Shown piece by piece: positions 25,957 to 32,670 of a DNA stretch of 64,000 bases; the stretch's first letter is position 1, and each line of letters starts with the position of its first letter. Both the position numbers and the translations under genes were made by a program. The notes below the pieces were generated by a model. That model was given only the letters and a program-made list of their open reading frames with translations, was not told where the DNA came from and did no database searches. Source of the DNA: Clostridia bacterium (GTDB lineage: Bacteria; Bacillota; Clostridia; Oscillospirales; CAG-272); NCBI GenBank assembly GCA_017407835.1, contig JAFQVV010000026.1, forward strand, positions 186,001 to 250,000, written 5' to 3'.

Positions 25957-25995
25957 GAGGTATTCTGCAATAAAATGCGGAATACCTCTTTTTTG
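25957..25995 (+). terminator. Terminator of the rubrerythrin gene
   Basis: Arms gaggtattctgc (25957-25968) and gcggaatacctc (25977-25988), then seven Ts. Confidence 0.88.
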
Positions 25996-26006
25996 TCCGA
26001 GTGACA

Positions 26007-26090
26007 CGGTGTGTATTTTACACACCGCACACACCCTAAAAAACACACCATTTTCGGGGGTGTGTGTATCGCTGGGTGTAAAACAAATTG
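26007..26090. repeat. GT-rich palindromes after rubrerythrin
   Basis: A near-perfect palindrome (cggtgtgta ttt tacacaccg, about 26008-26028) followed by further GTGTGT/ACACAC inverted tracts. The first part resembles the sequence after the rubrerythrin fossil (agggtgtgtgaaattacac, 28276-28294), so this is probably part of the ancestral duplicated unit. Role unknown. Confidence 0.5.
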
Positions 26091-26144
26091 AAAGCAATCG
26101 AAGAACTCTTAAAGAAATAATACCCTATACTTTATCAAAATATC

Positions 26145-26161
26145 TATGAGGAAAAACTACT
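26145..26161 (+). repeat. Left copy of a direct repeat bounding the TetR module
   Basis: tatgaggaaaaactact here and tatgaggaaaaatctact at 28034-28051 flank the AT-rich TetR module in direct orientation. The left copy also pairs with the downstream ccctcatagat. Confidence 0.5.
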
Positions 26162-26209
26162 ATTCCCTCATAGATGTTTCAATTTTTTGTGAACGATACA
26201 AGCGACCAA

Positions 26210-26238
26210 TTGAAAAATGAAAAATTTTGTGATATACT
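26210..26238 (+). promoter_or_regulatory. Promoter of the TetR membrane-protein module
   Basis: TTGAAA (26210-26215), 17-base spacer, TATACT (26233-26238). The 130-base leader that follows holds an imperfect repeat around acagttcgataaaactg that could be a TetR operator. Confidence 0.6.
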
Positions 26239-26365
26239 GAATATATAGAAACAGTTCGATAAAACTGAATTTTCATAAATCAACACATATCAAATTTCGT
26301 GTTGTTCAGTTCCTCCTTTTTGAGTGGTAAAATATTACTGTAAAATCAAAAAGGAGGTTCTTTAT

Positions 26366-26716
26366 ATGAACACAGATAAAATTATCGCAGAATCAATCGC
26401 AAAGGACTATGCACCGAAAGAGAGTTCCAAACTCGTTGCTCTCAAAAAGTTGGACAACAAAGCGAAACTCCCTGCCACCATTTTTACCTATTCTTGTGGA
26501 ATTATCTCGGCACTTGTATTTGGTACAGGTATGTGCCTTGGTATGCAAGTTATCGGTAGTGGTATTGGCGGTATGATATCTGGAATTCTTATCGGCATTG
26601 TTGGTCTTATCGGTTGCAGCGTAAATTATCCCATCTACAAAAAGATGCTTGAAAAGGGCAAGAAGAAGTATGCCTATGAAATCGTGCAACTCGCAAAAGA
26701 AATCGTAGACAAATAA
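26366..26716 (+). CDS. Two-helix membrane protein of unknown function
   Basis: About 116 residues: a charged N-terminal 40 residues (MNTDKIIAESIAKDYAPKES), a hydrophobic hairpin rich in glycine (residues 42-92) and a basic helical tail (KKMLEKGKKKYAYEIVQLAK). Similar small proteins occur before TetR regulators in Clostridia and are sometimes labelled dihydropteridine reductase; nothing in the sequence supports that enzyme. Start ATG 26366 follows AAGGAGG by eight bases. The base composition is clearly AT-richer than the flanking housekeeping genes, as for the next two genes. Confidence 0.65.
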   Translation: MNTDKIIAESIAKDYAPKESSKLVALKKLDNKAKLPATIFTYSCGIISALVFGTGMCLGMQVIGSGIGGMISGILIGIVGLIGCSVNYPIYKKMLEKGKKKYAYEIVQLAKEIVDK

Positions 26717-26740
26717 AAATCAAATGCAAGGAGTGGTAAT

Positions 26741-27337
26741 ATGAATAAATCTGAAAGCAAATATTTTAATACTGCCACTAAAATGGACCTTGCATTGATT
26801 TCGCTGCTCAAAAAGAAATCGTTCGACTATATTACAGTTAGCGAGATTTGCGAAACGGCAGGGGTAAATCGTTCAACATTCTATCTTCATTATGAAACCG
26901 TTGGGGATTTGCTTGATGAAACTGCACGATATTTACTGAATAGTTTTTTATCGTATTTCTCAACTGATACAAAATCAATCGCACTTAACCTTAAAAACTG
27001 CGAACTTAACGATTTGATTTTCATTTGTGATAAGTACCTTACACCGTATTTAACTTATATCAAAGACAATAAAGAGATTTTTGCCACAGCACTCGCAAAC
27101 AATAAAACTTTGGGATTTGAAGATGTCTACCAACGAATGTTTGATAACATATTTAATCCGATTTTGGAGAGATTCCACTATCCATCATCTATCAGACAAT
27201 ATGTGATGATGTACTATCTAAATGGTATCAACGCCATAATTGTTGAATGGTTAAAAAATGGGTGTGCCATGTCAACCGATGAATTATCTAAAATAATCGC
27301 CATCTGTATTTACGGTAAAGATAATACAAATGGATAG
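26741..27337 (+). CDS. TetR/AcrR-family regulator
   Basis: 198 residues. The N-terminal HTH is typical (LISLLKKKSFDYITVSEICE; AGVNRSTFYLHYETVGDLLD, the recognition helix with STFYLHY). The C-terminal domain matches the TetR-C group 33-like dimerisation domains found in Clostridia. It lies between two membrane-protein genes and overlaps the next by eight bases, so it probably controls this three-gene module, perhaps in response to a membrane-active compound. AT-rich codons suggest acquisition. Confidence 0.85.
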   Translation: MNKSESKYFNTATKMDLALISLLKKKSFDYITVSEICETAGVNRSTFYLHYETVGDLLDETARYLLNSFLSYFSTDTKSIALNLKNCELNDLIFICDKYLTPYLTYIKDNKEIFATALANNKTLGFEDVYQRMFDNIFNPILERFHYPSSIRQYVMMYYLNGINAIIVEWLKNGCAMSTDELSKIIAICIYGKDNTNG

Positions 27338-27914
27338 GACACTAAAACTTGCACTTGTCAGTTTGTTATTCAATATGGTGTATAGTGCCTATCACATTAT
27401 TTTTGGCATAGCAACACAATCGTGGTGGCTTTTTACAGTCGGTATTCACTATGCAATATTGAGTATTGTTCGCTTTGGAGTTCTTCGGCATAAAGGCCAA
27501 AAGTGCTTTCTTGTTCGATTTACGGGAATAATGCTGATTATATTATCCGTTTCACTTGTGGGAACTGTAATTCTTGCTTTTGTAAAGGACAGAGGAACGA
27601 TTTTCCCTTTGATTGCTATGCTTGCGATTGCAACATATACTTTCACCAAAATCACACTTGCGACAATCAAATGGGTAAAGGCACGAAAAAGCACATCGGC
27701 AAAAACACTAACATTGCGAAACATATCTTTTGCTAATGCATTTGTTTCTATCTTTTCTTTGCAACGCTCAATGCTTGTTTCCTTTGAGGGCATGTCTGAA
27801 ATGGAAATTCGCATTATGAATGTTGCAACTGGTTCTGCCGTGTGTATTATCGTTTTTCTGCTTGGGTTAAACCTTATTTATTCTCAAAGGAATAAACCGC
27901 AAAAATACTCGTAA
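27330..27914 (+). CDS. Polytopic membrane protein of unknown function
   Basis: 194 residues with five or six hydrophobic segments (about 6-25, 29-48, 62-83, 88-108, 134-150, 168-186). No family recognised. It overlaps the TetR gene by eight bases and is therefore translationally coupled to it. A transporter or stress-tolerance role under TetR control is the usual reading of such pairs but is only inference. AT-rich like its neighbours. Confidence 0.65.
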   Translation: MDRTLKLALVSLLFNMVYSAYHIIFGIATQSWWLFTVGIHYAILSIVRFGVLRHKGQKCFLVRFTGIMLIILSVSLVGTVILAFVKDRGTIFPLIAMLAIATYTFTKITLATIKWVKARKSTSAKTLTLRNISFANAFVSIFSLQRSMLVSFEGMSEMEIRIMNVATGSAVCIIVFLLGLNLIYSQRNKPQKYS

Positions 27915-28134
27915 CCAATTCCAATTTGTCGGTCTGTTGAGGTTTTCCTCATAAACATTTCAAAAAACTTTTAATCGCACACAGTTACACAAAACGTTGT
28001 TTTTTCCACTCATAAAGATATTTTTGAATTTTTTATGAGGAAAAATCTACTGCATAGATTTTTATGCTTTTGTGTTAATTTTGTGCTAAACGGTTAAAAA
28101 CGCACGTTTTTGCCGTGTTTTTAAGGGTTTCTGT
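27915..28134. other. AT-rich intergenic region at the right edge of the TetR module
   Basis: No gene seen. It contains sequences related to the left flank of the module (tttcctcataaacatttcaaaaa, compare 26163-26189) and the right copy of the direct repeat (28034-28051). It ends exactly where the rubrerythrin fossil begins. Confidence 0.5.
28034..28051 (+). repeat. Right copy of the direct repeat bounding the TetR module
   Basis: tatgaggaaaaatctact, one base longer than the left copy at 26145-26161. Confidence 0.5.
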
Positions 28135-28194
28135 GACGAGGCGACACACGGCAAGGCATTCGCCGGTCTGCTGGAGAGATACTTCGGCAAATGA
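28135..28194 (+). pseudogene. Fossil 3' end of a second rubrerythrin gene
   Basis: The frame from 28135 reads DEATHGKAFAGLLERYFGK followed by TGA. It aligns with the C-terminus of the intact gene ([18 protein letters not shown], ending at 25917). Similarity stops abruptly upstream at 28134, where AT-rich sequence unrelated to rubrerythrin begins. Codons are GC-rich, as expected for a highly expressed gene. A terminator and GTGTG sequence like those after the intact gene follow. This indicates that a tandem rubrerythrin copy was destroyed by insertion or deletion. Confidence 0.85.
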
Positions 28195-28230
28195 TCGAAC
28201 CAATAAACGTGCAATAAATCAGTGAAATTT

Positions 28231-28268
28231 AAGGCGTTTTGCAGCAAAAGCAGAACGCCTCATTTTTT
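28231..28268 (+). terminator. Terminator of the lost rubrerythrin copy
   Basis: ggcgttttgc and gcagaacgcc (about 28233-28242 and 28250-28259) pair with one G-U and are followed by Ts. Confidence 0.75.
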
Positions 28269-28392
28269 CGTTTGATAGGGTGTGTGAAATTACACATTGC
28301 CAGACCGTCCAAAATGCCCTACGGTGCTATTTATGGCTTTACAAACTACACCGCTTAAAGAACCACAGGGGCGATTATAGAGCAAAACAACA

Positions 28393-28446
28393 GGAGCAGA
28401 GGTCTAAACCTCTGCTCCTTAACTGTTTGGCATGTTGGAATTTGTC
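28393..28446 (-). repeat. Cassette repeat R1 (terminator half only)
   Basis: Perfect 11-bp hairpin (28393-28403 with 28408-28418, loop ctaa) followed by ccttaactgtttggcatgtt and ggaattt. It matches the distal half of R2-R4 and lies directly after the stop of the GNAT gene on the minus strand. The upstream half is absent, so this is one end of the array. Confidence 0.85.
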
Positions 28447-28890
28447 TTACAGTAACTTTATAAAAATTTGTACATCGTGGCCTTTTTTGTTTATATAAAT
28501 GTATCCATCTGTTTCAAATCCCAACTTGTTGTGCAATGCGATACTCGCAGTATTATTCAACCTAATTTGTTGTGACATTAATTTGTAGCCCTTATTTTTG
28601 GCTATTTCCATAGCAAGCATCATGGCTTCTCCGCCAATTCCTTGTTTACGATAACATTCAAAAATTTCAGGTCCACATGAAATAACGCTCGCAGAGTGCT
28701 GATATAACGATATCATTCCAACAATTTCGTTGCCTTTTACGATTGCAAACATTTCAAAATATTTACCAGAGAATTCCTTTTCTTCCCATTTTGCAAACAT
28801 AGTTTTGATTTCGTCTAATGACATATTTATATTCTGCTTTTGTTGAAATTCCAATGCATCATTGTCTGTGAAATTTCGTAATGAAATCAT
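28447..28890 (-). CDS. GNAT-family N-acetyltransferase (cassette 1)
   Basis: 147-residue GNAT protein. Motif A, which binds the acetyl-CoA pyrophosphate, is ECYRKQGIGGEAMMLAMEIA (Q/RxxGxG/A). Motif B follows as LNNTASIALHNKLGFETDGY. The start ISLRNFTDNDALEFQQ is typical of RimJ/RimL-like members, but the substrate cannot be told. Its ATG (28890) follows TAGGGTG. The promoter is supplied by repeat R2 (TTGAAA-17-TAAAAT, 28966-28938) and the terminator by R1, so it is a self-contained unit. Confidence 0.85.
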   Translation of the reverse strand: MISLRNFTDNDALEFQQKQNINMSLDEIKTMFAKWEEKEFSGKYFEMFAIVKGNEIVGMISLYQHSASVISCGPEIFECYRKQGIGGEAMMLAMEIAKNKGYKLMSQQIRLNNTASIALHNKLGFETDGYIYINKKGHDVQIFIKLL

Positions 28891-28906
28891 ATTTACACCC
28901 TACAAA

Positions 28907-29028
28907 TTCTTATTTTGCGAACTCTTTCCGTATCTCTATTTTACCATAAGCGTGCAAATTTTTCAAGTCAAAGCAGAGGTCTAAACCTCTGCTCCTTAAC
29001 TGTTCGGCATATCGGAATTTATTTTACT
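28907..29028 (-). repeat. Cassette repeat R2 with promoter and hairpin
   Basis: Full repeat of about 120 bp. On the minus strand it begins with the hairpin (28972-28980 with 28985-28993) that ends the zinc-ribbon gene, and continues with TTGAAA (28966-28961), 17 bases and TAAAAT (28943-28938), the promoter of the GNAT gene. Shared blocks with R3 are gcgtgcaaatttttcaag, agcagaggtctaaacctctg and gttcggcatatcgg. Confidence 0.88.
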
Positions 29029-29089
29029 TTATAAAAAATTCATTATCTGCTCTGCAGCGGTTTTTATCATCGAGTCACAGTATCTTTCA

Positions 29090-29491
29090 TTATACAAAGA
29101 ATGAAAACAAAACCGCAATTGCTGCATATAGATATTTCCACATGGATATTTTGACTTCTGCATAATTTCCCATGTTTTTATATTTCCATCGAATTGCATT
29201 AGGCAAATAACGTTGAAAGATAGACACAACAATAGAAATTAGCAAAAGTCCTGCCATCCCTACCAAAAGCGGGGATACTTGTGGCCTTACTGTTGCGACG
29301 CGAACGATACATACGATTAAACACAAAAACGGAAACCATGTAGTTTTGCAAAAATAAATCCAATAATACTTATTGAATATAATGTGCTCCTTTTCAGCAT
29401 CTACGGTGGGCTCATAAGTAAGTGTCGTATGGCAGATTGGGCATTCGTTTTCTGCGTTAACCGTCATTTTACAAGTCGGACATTGTTTCAT
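29090..29491 (-). CDS. Zinc-ribbon membrane protein (cassette 2), possibly frameshifted at its end
   Basis: About 133 residues: an N-terminal zinc ribbon (MKQCPTCKMTV and ECPICHTTL, four Cys) and hydrophobic segments (about 55-72, 78-98 and 118-132). Start ATG 29491 has AAGGA nine bases upstream. The open frame stops at 29090, inside a hydrophobic segment. In the other cassettes the stop lies within a few bases of the repeat. Here the -1/+1 frame continues as HSLYNERYCDSMIKTAAEQI to a stop at 29029, exactly at the repeat edge. A single-base indel near 29100 is therefore likely, giving a full protein of about 153 residues. Confidence 0.65.
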   Translation of the reverse strand: MKQCPTCKMTVNAENECPICHTTLTYEPTVDAEKEHIIFNKYYWIYFCKTTWFPFLCLIVCIVRVATVRPQVSPLLVGMAGLLLISIVVSIFQRYLPNAIRWKYKNMGNYAEVKISMWKYLYAAIAVLFSFFV

Positions 29492-29583
29492 TCCCATACT
29501 TCCTTCTGAATTGAATAGCCACAGGACTCAATATAAGTTATTTCTATTTTCTGGTCGCTCAGCAACCTCACAGTGTGTTTGGT

Positions 29584-29699
29584 CAAATTATTATTTTGCG
29601 AACTTTTTCCCATATTCCAATATACATAAGCGTGCAAATTTTTCAAGCCAAAGCAGAGGTCTAAACCTCTGCTCCTTAAACTGTTCGGCATATCGGGAT
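29584..29699 (-). repeat. Cassette repeat R3 with promoter and hairpin
   Basis: Hairpin arms 29652-29660 and 29665-29673; promoter TTGAAA (29646-29641), 16 bases, TATATT (29624-29619). About 85-90 percent alike to R2 by eye. It carries the terminator of the small membrane gene and the promoter of the zinc-ribbon gene. Confidence 0.87.
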
Positions 29700-29966
29700 T
29701 TACAGAAACCATACTTCCCAAGTTACGATGAATATGAATAGTGCCAAGCAAATACTCAGTATAGCCGAACCACGATGTTGCTTCCATTCTTGGATTGAGA
29801 GAACAAGCAGATAAACCCCAAGTAATGGGACAGCATAATCAATTGCTTGCGCGAATACTCCGCAAAGCTGAAGCGAAGCGAGAACAACGACAACAATAGA
29901 AAGGATAATGCGTATCATAAGCATTGTCTTGTCGCCTTTGGACATTTCTTTCCATTTGTTTTTCAT
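29700..29966 (-). CDS. Small membrane protein (cassette 3)
   Basis: About 88 residues: a basic amphipathic start (MKNKWKEMSKGDKTMLM) and three hydrophobic segments (about residues 17-36, 42-58 and 67-84) with a short basic loop (QEWKQHRG). No family recognised. ATG 29966 follows GGGAG by nine bases. Its stop is the first codon after repeat R3 and its promoter is in R4, the same layout as the other cassettes. Confidence 0.7.
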   Translation of the reverse strand: MKNKWKEMSKGDKTMLMIRIILSIVVVVLASLQLCGVFAQAIDYAVPLLGVYLLVLSIQEWKQHRGSAILSICLALFIFIVTWEVWFL

Positions 29967-29983
29967 ACCAAGCAACTCCCTCG

Positions 29984-30120
29984 TAAATTCTTATTATTCG
30001 AACACTTTTTTGTATTTCTATTATACTATAAGTATGCAAAGTATGCAAATTTTTCGAGCCAAAGCAGAGGTCTAAATCGCTGCTTTTTACTATTCAACTG
30101 TTTTATTTATTGGAATTTGT
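29984..30120 (-). repeat. Cassette repeat R4 (expanded, hairpin decayed)
   Basis: Shares aaattcttatt, gcaaatttttcgagcc, agcagaggtctaaa and ggaattt with R2 and R3. The hairpin is mutated (tcgctgct instead of cctctgct). A 10-base duplication (gtatgcaaa twice) restores a 17-base spacing between TTGCAT (30048-30043) and TATAAT (30025-30020). Confidence 0.8.
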
Positions 30121-30516
30121 TTAAATGCAAGGGAATGTAAAGCCGTATTCACGGAGCATATTGCGAAGGATTTCATTTTCTTTTTCGCTCAAATTGAAAT
30201 ACTTATCCTCTTCAACATGATATATTTTACCGCATGTATCGTAAGCAATGCAGTAAGTATTGCCGTCTATTATAAGTGCCACATTTTCACTAAAACCACA
30301 AGACGGAGAATCTGAAAACAAATTTTTTCCGTTAAATATTTTTCTAATGATTTCAGAATCTTCGTCAGACAATGATTTGGTTATATCAGTATCGCCATAC
30401 TGAAATACCGCAATTATTTCACTCTCTGCTACTTCAACCTGAGAGCAGGAAGAAAACGAGAAAATGATTAACACAACCAATAGCAAAGAATCAAGACGTG
30501 CAAAATGTTTTTTAAC
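30121..30516 (-). CDS. Lipoprotein of unknown function (cassette 4), start codon unclear
   Basis: Up to 131 residues. The frame VKKHFARLDSLLLVVLIIFS ending in FSSC is a textbook lipoprotein signal with a basic n-region and a lipobox. However the codon at its head (30516-30514) is GTT, not a start codon, although GAGGGT lies a few bases before it; the first standard start is TTG 30486, which would cut off the basic n-region. The mature part contains ESEIIAVFQYGDTDITKSL and KYFNLSEKENEILRNML. The start codon may have decayed. Promoter TTGCAA-17-TATAAT at 30594-30566. Confidence 0.6.
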   Translation of the reverse strand, partial: VKKHFARLDSLLLVVLIIFSFSSCSQVEVAESEIIAVFQYGDTDITKSLSDEDSEIIRKIFNGKNLFSDSPSCGFSENVALIIDGNTYCIAYDTCGKIYHVEEDKYFNLSEKENEILRNMLREYGFTFPCI

Positions 30517-30565
30517 GATTACCCTCTGTTGGAAATTGTTATTTATAGAGCTTTTTCATATCTGT

Positions 30566-30594
30566 ATTATACCACAAATATGCCGCTATTGCAA
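30566..30594 (-). promoter_or_regulatory. Promoter of cassette 4 (half repeat R5)
   Basis: TTGCAA (30594-30589), 17 bases, TATAAT (30571-30566). The surrounding attgttatttatagagc resembles the promoter half of R2-R4, but no hairpin half is present, so this is the other end of the array. Confidence 0.7.
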
Positions 30595-30684
30595 TCGTTT
30601 TGCGTAGTGATGCTTAAATGATACCATATTTTTGATAAAATTATCTGTATTTTTTCACAACACAACTTCAAGGCACATCGCCAA

Positions 30685-30732
30685 GACCAAAATAGAGGCA
30701 TCGGGATAAATCCCGATGCCTCTATTTTGGTC
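30685..30732. terminator. 22-bp perfect hairpin, duplicate of the tRNA-Pro terminator
   Basis: Arms 30685-30706 and 30711-30732 are perfect complements with loop taaa. It resembles the hairpin at 30927-30966 directly after tRNA-Pro. Both are followed on the minus strand by ggcgat(a/g)tgc(t/c)ttgaagt. Confidence 0.9.
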
Positions 30733-30775
30733 GGAGTGTTCATCACAGATATAAAATCCTTATGAACACTCACAC

Positions 30776-30806
30776 TGGTCTGAGTGACAAGACTTGAACT
30801 TGCGGC
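30776..30806 (-). repeat. Duplicated 3' fragment of tRNA-Pro
   Basis: 31 bases identical to the 3' end of tRNA-Pro (30966-30996), including T-arm, acceptor strand and CCA. The rest of the tRNA is absent. Such 3' fragments are typical scars of integration at tRNA genes, or of unequal recombination between tandem tRNA copies. Confidence 0.9.
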
Positions 30807-30820
30807 ACACTACCGTGGAA

Positions 30821-30884
30821 CCCCCAAAGCGAGACAAGCTCGTTTTGGGGAACCCCCGGCCACCCCTCTGCGCCTGCGGCGCAG
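30821..30884. repeat. Double-hairpin palindromic element between the tRNA copies
   Basis: First hairpin: cccccaaagcgag (30821-30833) with ctcgttttgggg (30839-30850). Second: ctgcgcc tgc ggcgcag (30868-30884). It is GC-rich in an AT-rich neighbourhood and encodes nothing. It resembles a REP-like or miniature mobile palindrome. Confidence 0.6.
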
Positions 30885-30926
30885 GGCGTGGGCTCAACCG
30901 CGACTTCAAAGCATATCGCCGAGATG

Positions 30927-30966
30927 AAAATAAAGGCATCGGGATAAATCCCAATGCCTTTATTTT
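30927..30966 (-). terminator. Terminator of tRNA-Pro
   Basis: Arms 30927-30944 and 30949-30966 (one mismatch), loop taaa, directly after the CCA end. On the minus strand the descending arm is A/T-rich. Confidence 0.85.
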
Positions 30967-31041
30967 GGTCTGAGTGACAAGACTTGAACTTGCGGCCTCT
31001 ACCACCCCAAGGTAGCGCGCTACCAACTGCGCCACACCCAG
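30966..31041 (-). tRNA. tRNA-Pro (anticodon GGG), CCA encoded
   Basis: 76 bases on the minus strand. Acceptor ctgggtg pairs with cactcag (one G-U), D-stem gcgc/gcgc, anticodon stem ctacc/ggtag with loop ttggggt giving anticodon GGG, five-base variable region, T-stem gcaag/cttgt with loop ttcaagt, discriminator A and an encoded CCA. It reads CCC and CCU. Confidence 0.95.
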
Positions 31042-31068
31042 ATCTGTTCGGTTCCCCGAACACGGAAA

Positions 31069-31097
31069 ATTGTATCACAAAGCCCCCCAAAAGTCAA
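31069..31097 (-). promoter_or_regulatory. Promoter of tRNA-Pro
   Basis: Minus strand TTGACT (31097-31092), 17 bases, TACAAT (31074-31069), 27 bases before the tRNA. Confidence 0.8.
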
Positions 31098-31146
31098 GCC
31101 TTTGTGAGAAAATTCGGGAAGTTTTGTGGTCGTCTTCAGAATAAAC

Positions 31147-31175
31147 TTGCAAATCTGGCCGATGTATGCTATAAT
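31147..31175 (+). promoter_or_regulatory. Promoter of the intact MBOAT-DHHW pair
   Basis: TTGCAA (31147-31152), 17 bases, TATAAT (31170-31175), about 95 bases before the GTG start. Confidence 0.78.
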
Positions 31176-31271
31176 ATAAAAATCAATAATCGCAAAATCG
31201 ATCTGTCATTTTGAAATGCATAAGATATTATCGCATTCATGATGAAGATCTGAAAGACGGAGGAATCAATC

Positions 31272-32645
31272 GTGGTTTTTTCCAGCCTCGTTTTTTTGTG
31301 TATTTTTCTCCCTGTCTCGTTGCTGCTTTATTATCTTGCCCCAAATCTTAAGGCGAAGAACATCATCTTGACCTTGCTCTCAATTTTGTTTTATGCATGG
31401 GGAGAGCCGGTCTACTTTATTCTGATGATTGTATGCTCCTACGTCAATTATCTGGCAGCAAAGATGATCAGCAGCCGAACACAAAAAAGGAAACCGATTT
31501 TAATTGTATCCCTGATTATCAGTCTTGGTTTTTTGGTCATATTCAAATATGCCGGATTGATTGCAGAGACTGTAAATTTGCTGCCGTTTATCTCTATCCC
31601 TGTGCCGCAGATTTCTCTGCCAATCGGTATTTCTTTCTATACCTTCCAAGCCCTGTCCTATACGCTTGATATCTATTCGGGCAGGGAAGAGCCACAGAAG
31701 CGTTTTGGCGATTTTCTGCTTTATGTTTCTCTTTTTCCGCAGCTTATCGCAGGACCGATCCTGCGTTATCGCGATCTGGCATCGCAGCTGACCTACCGCG
31801 AGCATACTATGCAGCGCTTTTATCGCGGAACCGTCAGATTTTCTGTCGGCCTTTGCAAAAAAGTAATCATTGCAAACCACGCAGGAGAGCTTGCGGGGGA
31901 GATGCTGGCAGGTTCTTCCTCTTTCGGCATGTGGTACGGGATTGTCATGTTCGCTGTGCAGATTTATTTTGATTTTTCCGGCTATTCGGACATGGCGATC
32001 GGTCTTGGACGGATGTTTGGCTTTGAATATACCGAAAACTTCAATTATCCGTATATATCCCGCTCTGTTACCGAGTTTTGGCGGAGATGGCACATTTCGC
32101 TTGGCACTTGGTTCAGGGATTACATTTACATTCCCATGGGCGGCAAATACAAACATCAATTGCTCAACATCTTTACCGTCTGGGCGCTGACGGGGATATG
32201 GCACGGCGCCAGCTGGAACTTCCTTTTCTGGGGCTTGTACTACGGCATTCTGCTTGCCATTGAAAAAACCTTTTTGTATAAATTGCTTGAGCGTATGCCG
32301 AGCGTGATTTCTTGGCTTTATACGATGCTGACGGTGCTCATCGGCTGGACGCTCTTCTATTTCACCGATATCACCCAGTGCTTTGATGCGCTCAAAGTGA
32401 TGTTCTCCTTTGCGGGCGGTATAGGCTCCGATGTTCTCGTTTCTCTGAAAACCAATGTACTCTTCCTCGGCATAGCGGCAGTGGCCTCAACCCCGTTTGT
32501 AAGTCGAGCTGTAAAAAAATATCTACCCGATGATTCGGTCATCGCCGTGACACTGGGGACCTGTTTTAATTTGTTTGCATGGATTATCTGTACAGTTCTT
32601 CTTGTCAATGCGTCCTATAATCCTTTTCTGTATTTCCGTTTTTGA
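31272..32645 (+). CDS. MBOAT-family O-acyltransferase (AlgI/PatA-like), intact
   Basis: 457-residue polytopic membrane acyltransferase that moves acyl groups across the membrane for transfer to exported glycans. The two family histidines are present: EFWRRWHISLGTWFRDY (about residue 278) and LTGIWHGASWNFLFWGLYYG (about residue 313). Other landmarks are PIGISFYTFQALSYTLDIY and YFDFSGYSDMAIGLGRMFG. It starts with GTG after GGAGGA. It is followed after 25 bases by a DHHW-type extracellular partner, forming a complete surface O-acetylation module. The glycan target is unknown. Confidence 0.93.
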   Translation: MVFSSLVFLCIFLPVSLLLYYLAPNLKAKNIILTLLSILFYAWGEPVYFILMIVCSYVNYLAAKMISSRTQKRKPILIVSLIISLGFLVIFKYAGLIAETVNLLPFISIPVPQISLPIGISFYTFQALSYTLDIYSGREEPQKRFGDFLLYVSLFPQLIAGPILRYRDLASQLTYREHTMQRFYRGTVRFSVGLCKKVIIANHAGELAGEMLAGSSSFGMWYGIVMFAVQIYFDFSGYSDMAIGLGRMFGFEYTENFNYPYISRSVTEFWRRWHISLGTWFRDYIYIPMGGKYKHQLLNIFTVWALTGIWHGASWNFLFWGLYYGILLAIEKTFLYKLLERMPSVISWLYTMLTVLIGWTLFYFTDITQCFDALKVMFSFAGGIGSDVLVSLKTNVLFLGIAAVASTPFVSRAVKKYLPDDSVIAVTLGTCFNLFAWIICTVLLVNASYNPFLYFRF

Positions 32646-32670
32646 TGTTGCGAAAGGAGGGAAATGAAAT

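Noticed and set aside
26366-26716. Dihydropteridine reductase
   Set aside because: The protein is a small two-helix membrane protein without a Rossmann fold; the name circulates for similar sequences but is unsupported.
28315-28392. Short peptide frame MPYGAIYGFTNYTA before repeat R1
   Set aside because: Fourteen codons, no ribosome binding site; probably a remnant of unknown origin.
29488-29787. 99-codon ORF spanning a cassette repeat
   Set aside because: Its sequence is mostly the repeat and hairpin; the real genes on either side explain the region.
28393-30120. CRISPR array
   Set aside because: Repeats are about 120 bp, few, and separated by whole genes; no cas genes.
28393-30594. Classical integron with attC sites
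   Set aside because: No integrase gene and no RYYYAAC/GTTRRRY core pair in the repeats.
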